A stretch of 64,000 bases of DNA from Neobacillus nitrireducens (GCF_030915405.1 NZ_CP133262.1:4046501-4110500); one strand, 5' to 3'; positions 47,118-56,067 are shown, counted from the stretch's first letter. The notes: generated by a model from the letters alone, not told the origin. Numbers and translations: made by a program.

Positions 47118-47359
47118 AACCAACCATCCTCTTTTACTTATTTAATGGGGAATTTACTCCATTAGTAAATTTCAATCATATTGGACTTATCCTAATTTCA
47201 ACAAAACAGAATGTACCTTCGTAGTATACTTTGACTACTATAATTATGAAATAGGGTTTTACTGTCAATAAAGTACAATAAAAAGGGATAAACCCCACGT
47301 AGAATACGTTAAGGTCTATCCCTAATTATAGTTGTGTTTTTGCAAATGGACGCCTTTTC
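47118..47359. other. Right end of the Tn554-like element and junction with yumC
   Basis: The region contains a minus-strand promoter candidate (TTGACA at 47263-47268) and the inverted repeat TAGTA/TACTA (47222-47240). A roughly 40-base hairpin at 47284-47322 follows (AGGGATA/TATCCCT with inner ACC/GGT and ACGT/ACGT), with TTTTTATT on the minus strand. This would stop yumC transcription from entering tnpA. No gene is seen. Confidence 0.6.
47284..47322 (-). terminator. Terminator between yumC and tnpA
   Basis: AGGGATA and TATCCCT arms with interrupted inner stems; the minus strand continues into TTTTTATT. It could belong to the element or be the yumC terminator. Confidence 0.7.
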
Positions 47360-48358
47360 TTATTTATTAAACATCGATGAACTATGTAATGGCTGAATCT
47401 TTGCTTTTGGGTCAATGAAGGCTTTTGCGTTGTTGACGGCAGTTGGTGCTTCACCAAAACCACAAGCAATTAATTTCACTTTTCCATCATAGGTACAAAT
47501 ATCACCAGCAGCATAAATGCCAGGAATATTGGTTTCCATTTTTGAATTGACGACAATGGAGTTCTTTTCGATCTCAAGCCCCCATTCCTTAATTGGTCCA
47601 AGGGATGAGACAAAACCGTAGTTACAAATAATAGCATCCACATCGAGTGTTACTTTCTCTTCACCATTGACCGTTTCAAGGACAACCTGCTTAATTCCGC
47701 TTTCATCCCCAATCAGTTCAGCAGGAACATAAGGTGTCTTTACATCTGCTTTTGAGTTATATAAGTTTTCCACACTATGTTCGTGAGCACGGAATTTATC
47801 TCGGCGGTGAACAATAGAAACTTTTTCAGCAATAGGCTCAAGCATTAACGCCCAGTCAACGGCAGAGTCTCCGCCGCCAAAAACGACTACTTTTTGACCT
47901 GCAAACTGATTTAAATCCTCAATAAAGTAATAGAGATTTTTGCGTTCATATTGGGCAGCACTTTCTAGCTCTAACCGACGGGGTTGAAATGCACCATTTC
48001 CAGCAGTAATAATTATCGTTTTTGAAAAATGGACTTCTTTATTTGTTGTTAATTTAAACGTACCATCCTCTTGTTTTTCTAGTTTTTCAACCGATTGCTC
48101 AAGTGCAATAGTAGGTTCAAATTTGCGCATCTGTTCTTTTAAATTATTTATCAATTCTTGAGCACGGATTTTTGGGAACCCAGCCACATCATAAATATAC
48201 TTTTCCGGGTAAAGCGCTGATAATTGCCCGCCTAACTGTGGCAAACTCTCAATGATTTTGACTGATGCTTGTCTCATTCCACCGTAAAAGGCAGTAAATA
48301 GACCGGTAGGACCGCCACCGATGATCGTTATGTCATAAACTTTTTGATTTTCTTGCAC
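47360..48358 (-). CDS. yumC: YumC, ferredoxin/flavodoxin-NADP+ reductase
   Basis: A 332-residue thioredoxin-reductase-like FNR. FAD site [24 protein letters not shown] site [18 protein letters not shown], and FAD/C-terminal [26 protein letters not shown]. It lacks the CxxC of thioredoxin reductase, as expected for this FNR class, and would reduce ferredoxin or flavodoxin (possibly for Fe-S or heme pathways). The GTG at 48358 after GGAGGGATAC matches the B. subtilis start. Confidence 0.93.
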   Translation of the reverse strand: MQENQKVYDITIIGGGPTGLFTAFYGGMRQASVKIIESLPQLGGQLSALYPEKYIYDVAGFPKIRAQELINNLKEQMRKFEPTIALEQSVEKLEKQEDGTFKLTTNKEVHFSKTIIITAGNGAFQPRRLELESAAQYERKNLYYFIEDLNQFAGQKVVVFGGGDSAVDWALMLEPIAEKVSIVHRRDKFRAHEHSVENLYNSKADVKTPYVPAELIGDESGIKQVVLETVNGEEKVTLDVDAIICNYGFVSSLGPIKEWGLEIEKNSIVVNSKMETNIPGIYAAGDICTYDGKVKLIACGFGEAPTAVNNAKAFIDPKAKIQPLHSSSMFNK

Positions 48359-48819
48359 TCCGTATCCCTCCAACTCATAGTTAGAAACTCCAATCCTATA
48401 ATATCATAAAATAAAAAATTCTCACATCTTTATGAGCTAATATTCGCAACAGCGGCAATATTAAAAAAAAAATAAAACGATGAGCGAGATGCATATTTCT
48501 TTTCTATTAAAGTTAATTAATTTATAAATATTGCTTGATAATCCTCTAAAAGTAGCATAAGATGTATGGAGGATAGATTGTTAAATTTCTGTGACATAAA
48601 AAGCAAAAATTTGTGACATTCATAGAAAGTATTTATACTCTTAGCATACTAAATTCTGCGATAATCCATATCCACACCATTGAAGTTCGTTTTTTTTAGA
48701 CTGATACGTGAATTATCTCACATACATTTTTCTATTATTCAAAATAAAAAAGGTTAAAGCAGTGGAAGCTAAGAAAAAGAGGGTTTATTCAAAAAAATTA
48801 AAAGGTGGAAGTGATCACT
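48359..48819. promoter_or_regulatory. yumC-ndh divergent intergenic region
   Basis: This 461-base AT-rich gap has no gene that I can support. It holds the ndh promoter TTGTGA (48611-48616) / TATACT (48634-48639) with a 17-base spacer. TGTGACAT occurs twice, at 48590-48597 and 48612-48619, exactly 22 bases apart, the second overlapping the -35. The leader from the start near 48646 is about 175 bases. Confidence 0.6.
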
Positions 48820-50037
48820 TTGAGAAAGCCTAAAATTGTTATTCTTGGTGCTGGTTACGGTGGACTAATGACAACAGTTCGCTTACAAAAATTAATCGGT
48901 GTTAATGAAGCGGATATTGTATTAGTGAATAAAAATGATTACCATTATGAAACGACATGGCTCCATGAGGCATCAGCAGGCACGTTGCATCATGATCGTG
49001 TCCGTTATGATATTAGTGGTGTAATTGACCGCAGCAAAGTCGAATTTGTACAAGATACAGTCGTAGAAATCAACAAAGAAGAAAAGAAAGTTGTCTTAGA
49101 AAAAGGTGAAGTCAACTATGACTACCTTGTGATCGCCCTTGGCGGCGAACCGGAAACGTTCGGTATTAAAGGATTAAAAGAACATGCATTTGGAATCTCT
49201 AATGTTAATTCTTCTCGTCAATTACGTGAGCATATTGAATATCAATTTGCCACATACAATATGGAAGAAGAAAAGAACGACAACCGTTTGACGATTGTTG
49301 TTGGTGGTGCCGGATTTACAGGAATTGAGTTCTTAGGTGAATTAACTAATAGAATCCCGGAATTATGCCAAGAGTATGATGTGGATTTTCATAAAGTAAA
49401 AATTATTTGTGTGGAAGCTGCACCAACTGTTCTCCCAGGTTTTGAACCAGAATTAGTGAATTACGCCGTTTCGCAATTGGAAAGAAAAGGTGTGGAATTC
49501 TTTATTGGCACTGCCATTAAGGAAGCTACCGAAGAAGGAATTTTTGTTGCAAAAGGTGAGGAAGAGCCACGTGAAATTAAGGCTGGTACCGTGGTTTGGG
49601 CTGCCGGAATTCGTGGAAACTCGATTGTAGAAAAATCAGGTTTCGAAGCAATGCGAGGAAGAGTGAAAATTCAGCCAGACTTACGCGTTCCCGGTTTTGA
49701 GGATATCTTCATGATTGGTGACAGTGCGCTAATGATCAATGAGGAAATCAATCGTCCATATCCTCCGACTGCACAAATTGCCATGCAGCAAGGGGAAGTT
49801 TGTGCCCGCAATATCGCAGCATTAGTTCGTAATAAATCAGAGCTTGAAACTTTCCACTTCGATAATAAAGGGACAGTTTGCTCGCTTGGTGAAGATGATG
49901 CAATCGGTGTGGTTTTTGGCAAAAAACTAACTGGAGCAAAAGCATCCTTCATGAAAAAAGTCGTCGATAACCGCTCGCTTTACATGATTGGCGGCGCAGG
50001 CCTAGTATTGAAAAAAGGAAAGTTTAACGTATTTTAA
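48820..50037 (+). CDS. yumB: Type II NADH dehydrogenase (YumB)
   Basis: A 405-residue NDH-2: FAD site [18 protein letters not shown] site [28 protein letters not shown] and [14 protein letters not shown], and the quinone-side [13 protein letters not shown]. It oxidises NADH and reduces menaquinone at the membrane without pumping protons. The TTG at 48820 after AAAGGTGGAAGTG matches B. subtilis YumB. A truncated dispersed repeat begins right after its stop. Confidence 0.92.
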   Translation: MRKPKIVILGAGYGGLMTTVRLQKLIGVNEADIVLVNKNDYHYETTWLHEASAGTLHHDRVRYDISGVIDRSKVEFVQDTVVEINKEEKKVVLEKGEVNYDYLVIALGGEPETFGIKGLKEHAFGISNVNSSRQLREHIEYQFATYNMEEEKNDNRLTIVVGGAGFTGIEFLGELTNRIPELCQEYDVDFHKVKIICVEAAPTVLPGFEPELVNYAVSQLERKGVEFFIGTAIKEATEEGIFVAKGEEEPREIKAGTVVWAAGIRGNSIVEKSGFEAMRGRVKIQPDLRVPGFEDIFMIGDSALMINEEINRPYPPTAQIAMQQGEVCARNIAALVRNKSELETFHFDNKGTVCSLGEDDAIGVVFGKKLTGAKASFMKKVVDNRSLYMIGGAGLVLKKGKFNVF

Positions 50038-50040
50038 TAA

Positions 50041-50084
50041 GAAGAGCGAAGTCAACTAGCCGCAGGGCGCTGCAGCTAGACAGT
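50041..50084 (+). repeat. Truncated dispersed repeat after ndh
   Basis: GAGCGAAGTCAACTAGCC through GCTGCAGCTAGACA aligns with the distal end of copies 1 and 2 in RNA sense (GAGCGAAGGACACTAGCCGC ... GCTGGAGCTAGACA). It starts three bases after the yumB stop, on the same strand as the gene, keeping the orientation seen at the other copies. Confidence 0.75.
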
Positions 50085-50118
50085 TATCAAAGTTCAATTA
50101 TTAAAATAAATTATTGCG

Positions 50119-50147
50119 AAAGGGACAGAGAAATCTGTCCCTTTTTG
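50119..50147 (+). terminator. ndh terminator
   Basis: AAAGGGACAGA and TCTGTCCCTTT with a four-base loop and T-run; it lies beyond the repeat remnant. Confidence 0.9.
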
Positions 50148-50188
50148 ATATGATTAAAATAATGAATTCTATGTGAGGGGGAGTTTGA

Positions 50189-50680
50189 ATGAGCAGTCGC
50201 GAAAAGCGCGGGAAGGTTTGGTTAGCTGTTGCCGGGTTGGTAAAGTCTAAAGATGGACAATGGCTTGTCGTTAAGAAACGATATGGCGGCTTAAAAGGTC
50301 AATGGTCATTACCGGCAGGGTTTGTAGAGGCGGGAGAAACTGCAGATGAAGCGGTCATTAGGGAAGTCTGGGAAGAAACTGGTATTCAATGTCAGGTAAA
50401 GGGGTTTATGGGACTTAGAACGGGTGTAATTAAAGGCGAAATTAGTGATAATTTGCTCCATTTCCTGCTTGAACCTATGGGTGATGGCGTGATTACACAT
50501 CAAGAAAACGAACTCTTTGAAGCGAGATTTATGGCACCGGAAGAACTACTTCTCGAGAAAGATGCATCGGTTGTACTCCAATATCTGATAAGAAATAATG
50601 TTTCCTACTCGGTTCCTGGAATTAATGACCTAAACCCGGGTGATCAGTTTGGGTATACGGCTTATAAAATATTTTTGTAA
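50189..50680 (+). CDS. NUDIX hydrolase
   Basis: A 163-residue protein with a complete Nudix box, GFVEAGETADEAVIREVWEE (G-X5-E-X7-R-E-U-X-E-E), at about residues 51-72. Nudix enzymes hydrolyse nucleoside diphosphate derivatives; the substrate is not deducible. GAGGGGGAG precedes the ATG. It is an insertion relative to the B. subtilis yumB-yuiA order, as I recall it. Confidence 0.88.
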   Translation: MSSREKRGKVWLAVAGLVKSKDGQWLVVKKRYGGLKGQWSLPAGFVEAGETADEAVIREVWEETGIQCQVKGFMGLRTGVIKGEISDNLLHFLLEPMGDGVITHQENELFEARFMAPEELLLEKDASVVLQYLIRNNVSYSVPGINDLNPGDQFGYTAYKIFL

Positions 50681-50836
50681 TTTTTAGAAAATTTAAGTAA
50701 CACTTAGCAAATGAAAGAATACTTTTGGTGTATCCGTTTTCTTGGGGGAATTTGCCCGAATTCAGGCCTTTCCATTTTAGCTAATTCTTGATATATTATC
50801 AGAAAATTAAGTTAATTATTAAGGAGATGATTTAAA

Positions 50837-50962
50837 ATGACGGTTAAGAGTTTGGACTCAAAAACCTGTGATTACTGTTCCGGGAAAGGCTATTTTCAGC
50901 TGGTACTTGGCGGATCGGAAACCTGTACTAGCTGCGAAGGAACGGGTAAGAAAAAGGAATAA
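50837..50962 (+). CDS. yuiA: YuiA, two-CxxC zinc-finger-like small protein
   Basis: A 41-residue protein. Two CxxC-x-G-x-G motifs, CDYCSGKG and CTSCEGTG, mimic one DnaJ-type zinc-binding repeat pair. AAGGAGATGA precedes the ATG and the stop is TAA at 50960. It may bind zinc or chaperone clients; function unproven. Confidence 0.85.
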   Translation: MTVKSLDSKTCDYCSGKGYFQLVLGGSETCTSCEGTGKKKE

Positions 50963-51149
50963 GCTGTTTATTCATGTATTTACCGCTTCTTCGAAACTAT
51001 TCGGAGGGCTTTTTTTCTGTGGAAAAGGGGCGGAGCGAGAATAAGCGAGTCAATTTAACAAGTTTTGGATTGTAAAAATAATTCGTAAATATTGACTCCC
51101 TTTTCGACATTAAGTACACTAAATGTTGATGTATAAGGGGGAATCTCGG

Positions 51150-51473
51150 ATGCAAATGAGCATTGTTGTCTTAATCATATCGATTTTATTATTCTTTGTA
51201 TTATTTTTTGGAATTGGATTTATCCTAAATATGCTTCTCAGAATGTCATGGGTTATGGCAGTAGTTTATCCGATTGTGGCAATTTTTATTGTTGATAAAG
51301 TAAGTTTTAGTGAATATTTTACAAATAGTAAAATGGCCTTTATCGAATTGGGTCATAGGTTTTCTTCCTTGGCAACTGCGGATATTCTTATCTTAATTAG
51401 TGGGTTGGCTGGTGCGGTAGCTGCCGGATTTACGATTAAGCTGCTACGGAAAAATGGATATCAAATGTTTTAA
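51150..51473 (+). CDS. yuiB: YuiB, small membrane protein
   Basis: A 107-residue protein with about three transmembrane segments: IVVLIISILLFFVLFFGIGF, MAVVYPIVAIFIV and ILILISGLAGAVAAGFTI. No known domain. The ATG at 51150 follows AAGGGGGAA; the frame's earlier ATG has no site. Function unknown; order yuiA-yuiB-yuiC as in B. subtilis. Confidence 0.75.
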   Translation: MQMSIVVLIISILLFFVLFFGIGFILNMLLRMSWVMAVVYPIVAIFIVDKVSFSEYFTNSKMAFIELGHRFSSLATADILILISGLAGAVAAGFTIKLLRKNGYQMF

Positions 51474-51505
51474 GACTTTTACTCCAGGGTAAAGGTCTTT
51501 TTTTA
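51472..51505 (+). terminator. yuiB terminator
   Basis: AAGACTTTTAC and GTAAAGGTCTT pair with one mismatch around a short loop, followed by T5-6. Confidence 0.75.
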
Positions 51506-51599
51506 ATATAAAATATTAATGAAAAATTTTCTTCACTCTTTTTTTGAATAATTTCCATCAGCTTGGGAATGAATATTTTGGGAGGAGTGAAAAATTTAA

Positions 51600-52208
51600 A
51601 TGAAAAAAATTAAAAATTGGACTAGGCGATTGGTGATGTTGTGTCTTTTCTTGATGGCAATATTAGCGACCTTCCAATCTATTTCCGGAGTAAATGCCGA
51701 GTCGCTGATGAAGCAGTTTGCCTCTGTTATCACAACCACTAAAACGGTTTCCGGAACCGTACGTTCCTTAGAAGACGAAATCGATTGGTCTAAATATCCT
51801 AAGCTAAATGTGACTGCCACTGGGTATACTGCCGGTGTTGAATCAACAGGTAAGAGTAAAGGTCACCCGGAATATGGGATTACCTACTCAGGCGTAAAAG
51901 TAAAACGTGATTTATTTTCAACTATCGCTGCAGATTTGACTGTTTTCCCGATCGGAACGGTTCTCTTTATTCCAGGTTACGGGTATGGTGTTGTTGCTGA
52001 CAAGGGCGGGGCCATAAAAGGGAATGAATTAGACCTTTATTATGAAACGGTGGATGATGTTTATAATAAATGGGGGAAAAAGAAGTTAGATATATATGTT
52101 GTTCAAAAAGGTAATGGGAAATTAACAGAGCAAACACTTAAAGCATTAAATGAAGATAAAGCGATGCAAGTTTTTCGCGGGCAGTATATTAGTTCCGAGA
52201 AGCGATAG
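51600..52208 (+). CDS. yuiC: YuiC, 3D-domain peptidoglycan lytic protein
   Basis: A 202-residue secreted or anchored protein. It has a basic N-terminus and hydrophobic segment ([20 protein letters not shown]), then a 3D domain whose three aspartates are in [17 protein letters not shown] and KLDIYVV, preceded by ATGYTAG. The family is MltA-like: stationary-phase lytic transglycosylases. GGAGGAGTG precedes the ATG. Confidence 0.85.
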   Translation: MKKIKNWTRRLVMLCLFLMAILATFQSISGVNAESLMKQFASVITTTKTVSGTVRSLEDEIDWSKYPKLNVTATGYTAGVESTGKSKGHPEYGITYSGVKVKRDLFSTIAADLTVFPIGTVLFIPGYGYGVVADKGGAIKGNELDLYYETVDDVYNKWGKKKLDIYVVQKGNGKLTEQTLKALNEDKAMQVFRGQYISSEKR

Positions 52209-52235
52209 AAGCAGGCTCCAAGCCTGTTTTTTATT
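52208..52235 (+). terminator. yuiC terminator
   Basis: AAGCAGGCT and AGCCTGTTTTTT arms around a three-base loop, immediately after the stop codon. Confidence 0.85.
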
Positions 52236-52329
52236 TTGACAAAATATTGTATTTTCAAATCGTTAGTTAGTCGAAATATATAGTTTTATTGGTTATAATT
52301 ATATTCGAATCTAATGGAGGTGAAGTAAT

Positions 52330-53838
52330 TTGTTTGATGTGAAAAAGGAATTAAACCTTTCTACTAAGCATGAGGGTTTAATCATAGGTCTTCTTGATAA
52401 ACCGGAAAAGTTTTCAGGACTTCTAATGAGTCTTGATCAGGGGTTTGAAGGACAACTTACTGATTTGGTAAAATCGGGGGATATTTCGGCAAAGTTAAAA
52501 CGTATCAGTAAAATACATAGCTTCGGTAAAATTGGCGCCAAACGAATATGGTTTGTGGGTCTGGGAAAAGAAAAGGATTTAACCTTCGATAAACTAAAAG
52601 AGGCGTTTGGAAGGCTATTTAAGGAAGTACAAAAGAGTAAACCTGAGGAAATAGCTGTTTATTTGGATTCCTTCACAACAGAGGGAGTAAGTGGCTTAGA
52701 TGCCTCGCATGCATTAAGTGAGGCGCTTTCCCTCTCAACTTACCAATTTGAAGGCTACAAACAAAAGTCGAACGAACCTGAGAAAAAACTCGAGCAAGTT
52801 ACAATTTATTCTAGTGCTTATGAAGAAGCGGAGGTCCATGCGTCACTTACGGTGGGATATGCTTTTGGTAAAGCAACCAATTCTGCACGAACACTCGTTA
52901 ACATCCCGGGTAATTTGTTAACAGCAACAGACATGGCCAATTATGCCCTAGAACTTGCTTCAAGGTATGATTTCGAAGTGGAAATCTTAGATAAAGCTGA
53001 GATTGAGAAGCTCGGAATGGGTGCCTTCCTTGCTGTTAATCAAGGGTCCACTGAGCCGCCTAAAATGATTGTCCTTAAATACCAAGGTAAAGAAGAATGG
53101 AAGGATGTCATCGGTTTAGTTGGAAAAGGGATTACCTTTGATACAGGAGGTTACTCGATTAAGACGAAAGCAGGAATTGTTGGGATGAAAACGGACATGG
53201 GCGGAGCTGCTGCCGTCCTGGGTGCAATGGAAATCATCGGTGAGATCCAGCCGGAGCAAAACGTGGTTGCTGTTATTCCATCCACAGATAATATGATTAG
53301 CGGTCATGCCTTTAAGCCGGATGACGTGATTACATCAATGAGCGGGAAAACCATTGAGGTGTTAAATACAGATGCTGAAGGCCGTCTTGTGTTAGCGGAT
53401 GCAGTTACCTATGCCAAACATCATGGTGCGGAGTATCTAGTAGATGTTGCCACATTAACGGGTGGAGTGATCACGGCACTTGGTCTCCACACCACTGGAG
53501 CCATGACCAACCATGAGCAATTATATCAACAGGTATTGGAGGCTTCCGTGGAAGCTGGCGAGCAGATGTGGCAATTGCCATTATTTGAAACAGAGATTGA
53601 GCGGGTAAGAAACAGTAAAGTAGCCGACTTAAATAACTCGCCCGGCAGTGAAGGACATGCCCTTGTTGCCGGTGCATTTATCGGTGAATTTACCGAAGGA
53701 ACCCCATGGGTACACTTAGACATCGCTGGGACAGCAACTTCGTCCAAAGCATATGATTTAGGCCCAGCCGGGGCAACAGGAGTTATGACCCGCACACTAG
53801 CTTTATTTGTAGAACGGTTTGAACCAATCGAGAAATAA
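52330..53838 (+). CDS. pepA: Leucyl aminopeptidase (PepA/YuiE)
   Basis: A 502-residue M17 aminopeptidase. The N-terminal domain is followed by the catalytic domain with metal ligands in [15 protein letters not shown] (Lys, Asp), [11 protein letters not shown] and the family signature [13 protein letters not shown] near residue 345. It removes N-terminal leucine and similar residues and is probably hexameric with two metal ions. A TTG start follows GGAGGTGAAG. Confidence 0.95.
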   Translation: MFDVKKELNLSTKHEGLIIGLLDKPEKFSGLLMSLDQGFEGQLTDLVKSGDISAKLKRISKIHSFGKIGAKRIWFVGLGKEKDLTFDKLKEAFGRLFKEVQKSKPEEIAVYLDSFTTEGVSGLDASHALSEALSLSTYQFEGYKQKSNEPEKKLEQVTIYSSAYEEAEVHASLTVGYAFGKATNSARTLVNIPGNLLTATDMANYALELASRYDFEVEILDKAEIEKLGMGAFLAVNQGSTEPPKMIVLKYQGKEEWKDVIGLVGKGITFDTGGYSIKTKAGIVGMKTDMGGAAAVLGAMEIIGEIQPEQNVVAVIPSTDNMISGHAFKPDDVITSMSGKTIEVLNTDAEGRLVLADAVTYAKHHGAEYLVDVATLTGGVITALGLHTTGAMTNHEQLYQQVLEASVEAGEQMWQLPLFETEIERVRNSKVADLNNSPGSEGHALVAGAFIGEFTEGTPWVHLDIAGTATSSKAYDLGPAGATGVMTRTLALFVERFEPIEK

Positions 53839-53845
53839 CCACTTG

Positions 53846-53881
53846 AACTGTCCTCATGACCACCTCATGAGGACAGTTTTT
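53846..53881 (+). terminator. pepA terminator
   Basis: AACTGTCCTCATGA and TCATGAGGACAGTT form a 14-bp stem with a five-base loop and T-run. Confidence 0.92.
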
Positions 53882-54051
53882 ACTTTACGTTGCTGATTTC
53901 CGTGACAGCTATTTATGTTGCTAATAATTACGTTTCTCCTCGCCGAAGAAAACCAATATGCCGTTTTGGTGATCTTTTTCGCCCACTCCAAACCCCTTTA
54001 TTTCGCATATGAAATAGTGTAGGCAAGTATAGAGCAAAAGGAGGTATGGTT

Positions 54052-54330
54052 ATGTACCCTTATCGAAGTCACTACCCAGTACAAGATCAAAGGTTTATAG
54101 GTTTTGGATTGCCTTTGGCAATAGGTGGGCTAAGCTTTTTAGGAGGTTTAATAGGAGGCGGACTAGGTGCTTCATTTGCGGCACGTCCATTTTACGGAGG
54201 ATTCGGTTACCCTGGATATGGGTATCCTGGTTTTGGAGCTCCTGGTTTTGGAGCTCCTGGTTTTGGAGCTCCTGGTTTTGGAGCTCCCGGTTTTGGAGCT
54301 CCTGGCTTTGGAGCCCCGTATTACTATTAA
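54052..54330 (+). CDS. Glycine-rich protein with GFGAP pentapeptide repeats
   Basis: A 92-residue protein: a short N-terminus, a small hydrophobic glycine zipper (GGLSFLGGLIGGGLGASFAA), then a Gly/Tyr/Phe-rich stretch and about six tandem GFGAP units. The units are encoded by near-identical 15-base repeats from about 54231. It ends in YYY. AAGGAGG sits at optimal spacing from the ATG at 54052 rather than 54046. Glycine/tyrosine-rich small proteins are common in Bacillus coats, but no direct evidence of that here. A terminator follows. Confidence 0.7.
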   Translation: MYPYRSHYPVQDQRFIGFGLPLAIGGLSFLGGLIGGGLGASFAARPFYGGFGYPGYGYPGFGAPGFGAPGFGAPGFGAPGFGAPGFGAPYYY

Positions 54331-54338
54331 TGAAAGAG

Positions 54339-54367
54339 AAACAGCTCTAGTGGGGGCTGTTTTTTTC
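54339..54367 (+). terminator. Terminator after the GFGAP gene
   Basis: AAACAGC and GCTGTTT arms, then TTTTTT. Confidence 0.8.
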
Positions 54368-54453
54368 TATAAAAGAATAATTGCAAAAAAGGAAAATTCA
54401 TAAATAAAGCGAATAGAATAAAAAGACAACATTTACATATGGGAGGTATAGGA

Positions 54454-54837
54454 ATGATTGAAAATACACTGCTTCAATCCCTCGGGATTGAGATTACCTG
54501 CATTGAAAAAGGAAAGGTTATTGCCACCATGCCTGTAGATAAAAGGACTCGCCAGCCGTTTGGAATCCTTCACGGAGGGGCCTCTGTGGCATTAGCAGAA
54601 ACAGTTGCGAGTGTAGGGGCGTATGAGTTGGTTGATAAGGAACTAGAGGCAGTTGCCGGGCAAGAGATTAATGCGAATCATGTCCGTCCCAAAACGGAGG
54701 GGATCGTTACTGCGATAGGTACGGTCCTTCATCAAGGGAAAACCACGCAAGTGTGGGATATTAAAATTACAGACGAGCAAGACCGCCTTGTTTGTGTGTC
54801 CAGATGTACGATGGCCGTTATCAAATTAAAAAAGTAA
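54454..54837 (+). CDS. Hotdog-fold thioesterase (YuxO/MenI type)
   Basis: A 127-residue PaaI/4-hydroxybenzoyl-CoA-type thioesterase with the active-site segment PFGILHGGASVALAETVAS near residue 40 (HGG plus Glu). YuxO-like relatives hydrolyse 1,4-dihydroxy-2-naphthoyl-CoA in menaquinone synthesis; other acyl-CoA substrates cannot be excluded. The ATG at 54454 follows GGGAGGTATAGG. Confidence 0.85.
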   Translation: MIENTLLQSLGIEITCIEKGKVIATMPVDKRTRQPFGILHGGASVALAETVASVGAYELVDKELEAVAGQEINANHVRPKTEGIVTAIGTVLHQGKTTQVWDIKITDEQDRLVCVSRCTMAVIKLKK

Positions 54838-54849
54838 AAAACTCTAAAT

Positions 54850-54877
54850 AAGAATGGAGTCATTCCCATTCTTTTTA
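54850..54877 (+). terminator. Thioesterase gene terminator
   Basis: AGAATGG and CCATTCT arms followed by TTTTT. Confidence 0.8.
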
Positions 54878-55020
54878 GGCTTTATTGATGAAAAATTTAA
54901 AAAATTAACTTTAGTTTCATGTTATAATGTAAGAAATAAAAAAATAGAAAAAAAGCACAATTTTTTGTACAGGTTTCTTTATATAATGTAATAAAAGGAA
55001 ACGTAAAGGTGGTGAAATGG

Positions 55021-55644
55021 TTGAGAGCAAAGCGGCAATATTTGTTTATCGATTTTGAGTTTACAATGCCTGAACGAAATGTTCGCATGAAGGACTTTTA
55101 TGCAGAAATAATCGAGGTTGGAATTGTTGCGGTTCTTGATGACCAAGTTACAGAACAGTTTTCTTCCTTTGTGACTCCCCTAAAATTCCCGAGACTAACG
55201 GAACGCTGTAAATCCTTTTTACATATTACTCAGCAGCAAGTAGACAAGGGGTTATCAATTTTTGAACTTGTAAAAAAATTGGAGGAGTTTAATCAGCTTA
55301 ATTATGAAACAACCATTGTTACATGGGGAAATATGGATATGAAGGTGCTTCGGCATAATTGCTTAAAGGCAGGGGTACCATTTCCGCTAAAGGCTGCGGA
55401 ATTAGATCTTTCCATGGAATATAAACGCTTCTTTGGGGATCAAAACCAAACCGGTCTCTGGAAAGCAGTTCAGGAATATGGCAAAGAAGGGACAGGCAGG
55501 CATCACCGTGCCCTTGATGATGCGTTGACTACCTTTAATATATTCAAGCTGGTTGAAAAGGATAAACGTTATTTAGAAAAACCAGAACCAACAACGATCG
55601 GTGACCGGATTGATTTCTCAAAGTTATTAAACGAATTCGCATAA
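55021..55644 (+). CDS. kapD: KapD, DEDDh exonuclease-family KinA-pathway inhibitor
   Basis: A 207-residue DEDDh 3'-5' exonuclease-fold protein: LFIDFEFTMPE (Asp, Glu), TWGNMDMKVL (Asp), and GRHHRALDDALTTF (His, Asp), all catalytic residues present. In B. subtilis KapD inhibits the KinA route to sporulation. The TTG at 55021 after AAAGGTGG matches the homologue's N-terminus. It converges on kapB, the two sharing one terminator. Confidence 0.88.
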   Translation: MRAKRQYLFIDFEFTMPERNVRMKDFYAEIIEVGIVAVLDDQVTEQFSSFVTPLKFPRLTERCKSFLHITQQQVDKGLSIFELVKKLEEFNQLNYETTIVTWGNMDMKVLRHNCLKAGVPFPLKAAELDLSMEYKRFFGDQNQTGLWKAVQEYGKEGTGRHHRALDDALTTFNIFKLVEKDKRYLEKPEPTTIGDRIDFSKLLNEFA

Positions 55645-55676
55645 AAGGCCAAATCATTCAAACTGATTTGGCCTTT
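55644..55676. terminator. Bidirectional kapD/kapB terminator
   Basis: AAAGGCCAAATCA and TGATTTGGCCTTT form a perfect 13-bp stem between the convergent genes. Confidence 0.92.
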
Positions 55677-55683
55677 AGCATTT

Positions 55684-56067
55684 TTATATTTTGTAATCTT
55701 TTTCAAGCGACTCTAATGCCTTGAAGCTCATTTCAGCCCATTCTGAAGGCGACTCTGCCAGTTCCTGTTTCATTTTGGCTAACGACTCTTTTAAGGAGTC
55801 CGAATAGTCAGGAACTTCACTTTCAAAAGGCCTGACCATTTTATAAGGAATATTAGCTTGCTCACGATAGCTGAGCGCTTTTCTCTCATGAAAAATAAGT
55901 ACGTCTGCATCCTTAGGGCTATGTAAATCTCCTTGCATCGGGTGTTTAAGAACTGCAAGTACTCTTACTAAATAGGCTTGAGGTCGTACCTCCGTTATTT
56001 CTCCAATATATTTTCCTGTTTTATAAATAGCAGTAACAATCTCTCCGATTTTTAATTCCGACACCAC
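55684..56067 (-). CDS. kapB: KapB, kinase-associated protein
   Basis: A 127-residue protein with the KapB hallmark IGEIVTAIYKTGKYIGEITE and HPMQGDLHSPKDADV, a small beta-rich domain followed by a helical tail. In B. subtilis KapB supports the KinB phosphorelay input to sporulation; no kinB is visible here. GTG at 56067 after AAAGGGAG is favoured; GTG 56070 and TTG 56073 are alternatives. Confidence 0.85.
   Translation of the reverse strand: MVSELKIGEIVTAIYKTGKYIGEITEVRPQAYLVRVLAVLKHPMQGDLHSPKDADVLIFHERKALSYREQANIPYKMVRPFESEVPDYSDSLKESLAKMKQELAESPSEWAEMSFKALESLEKDYKI

Larger units (their letters stand above)
43510..47346 (-). mobile_element. Tn554-like transposon without cargo
   Basis: The element holds three overlapping minus-strand genes, two tyrosine recombinases (375 and 665 residues) and a 126-residue coiled-coil protein, the tnpA-tnpB-tnpC signature of Tn554. 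There is no resistance or other passenger gene. Limits are inferred: GCGTCCA (43503-43509) and its complement TGGACGC (47347-47353) flank it and look like arms of a host terminator between yutM and yumC. Strong hairpins lie near both ends. Exact ends need comparison with an empty site. Confidence 0.75.

Noticed and set aside
43484-47360. Prophage or integron
   Set aside because: Two tyrosine recombinases plus a coiled-coil TnpC in overlapping order match Tn554; no phage structural genes, attC sites or cassette genes are present.
48611-48628. Full Rex operator upstream of ndh
   Set aside because: Only the TTGTGA half is good; the expected TCACAA half is absent, so only half-site similarity is claimed.
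54167-54403. Overlapping Leu-rich frame in the GFGAP gene
   Set aside because: It is a frame-shifted reading of the 15-bp repeats running through the terminator, with no ribosome site.
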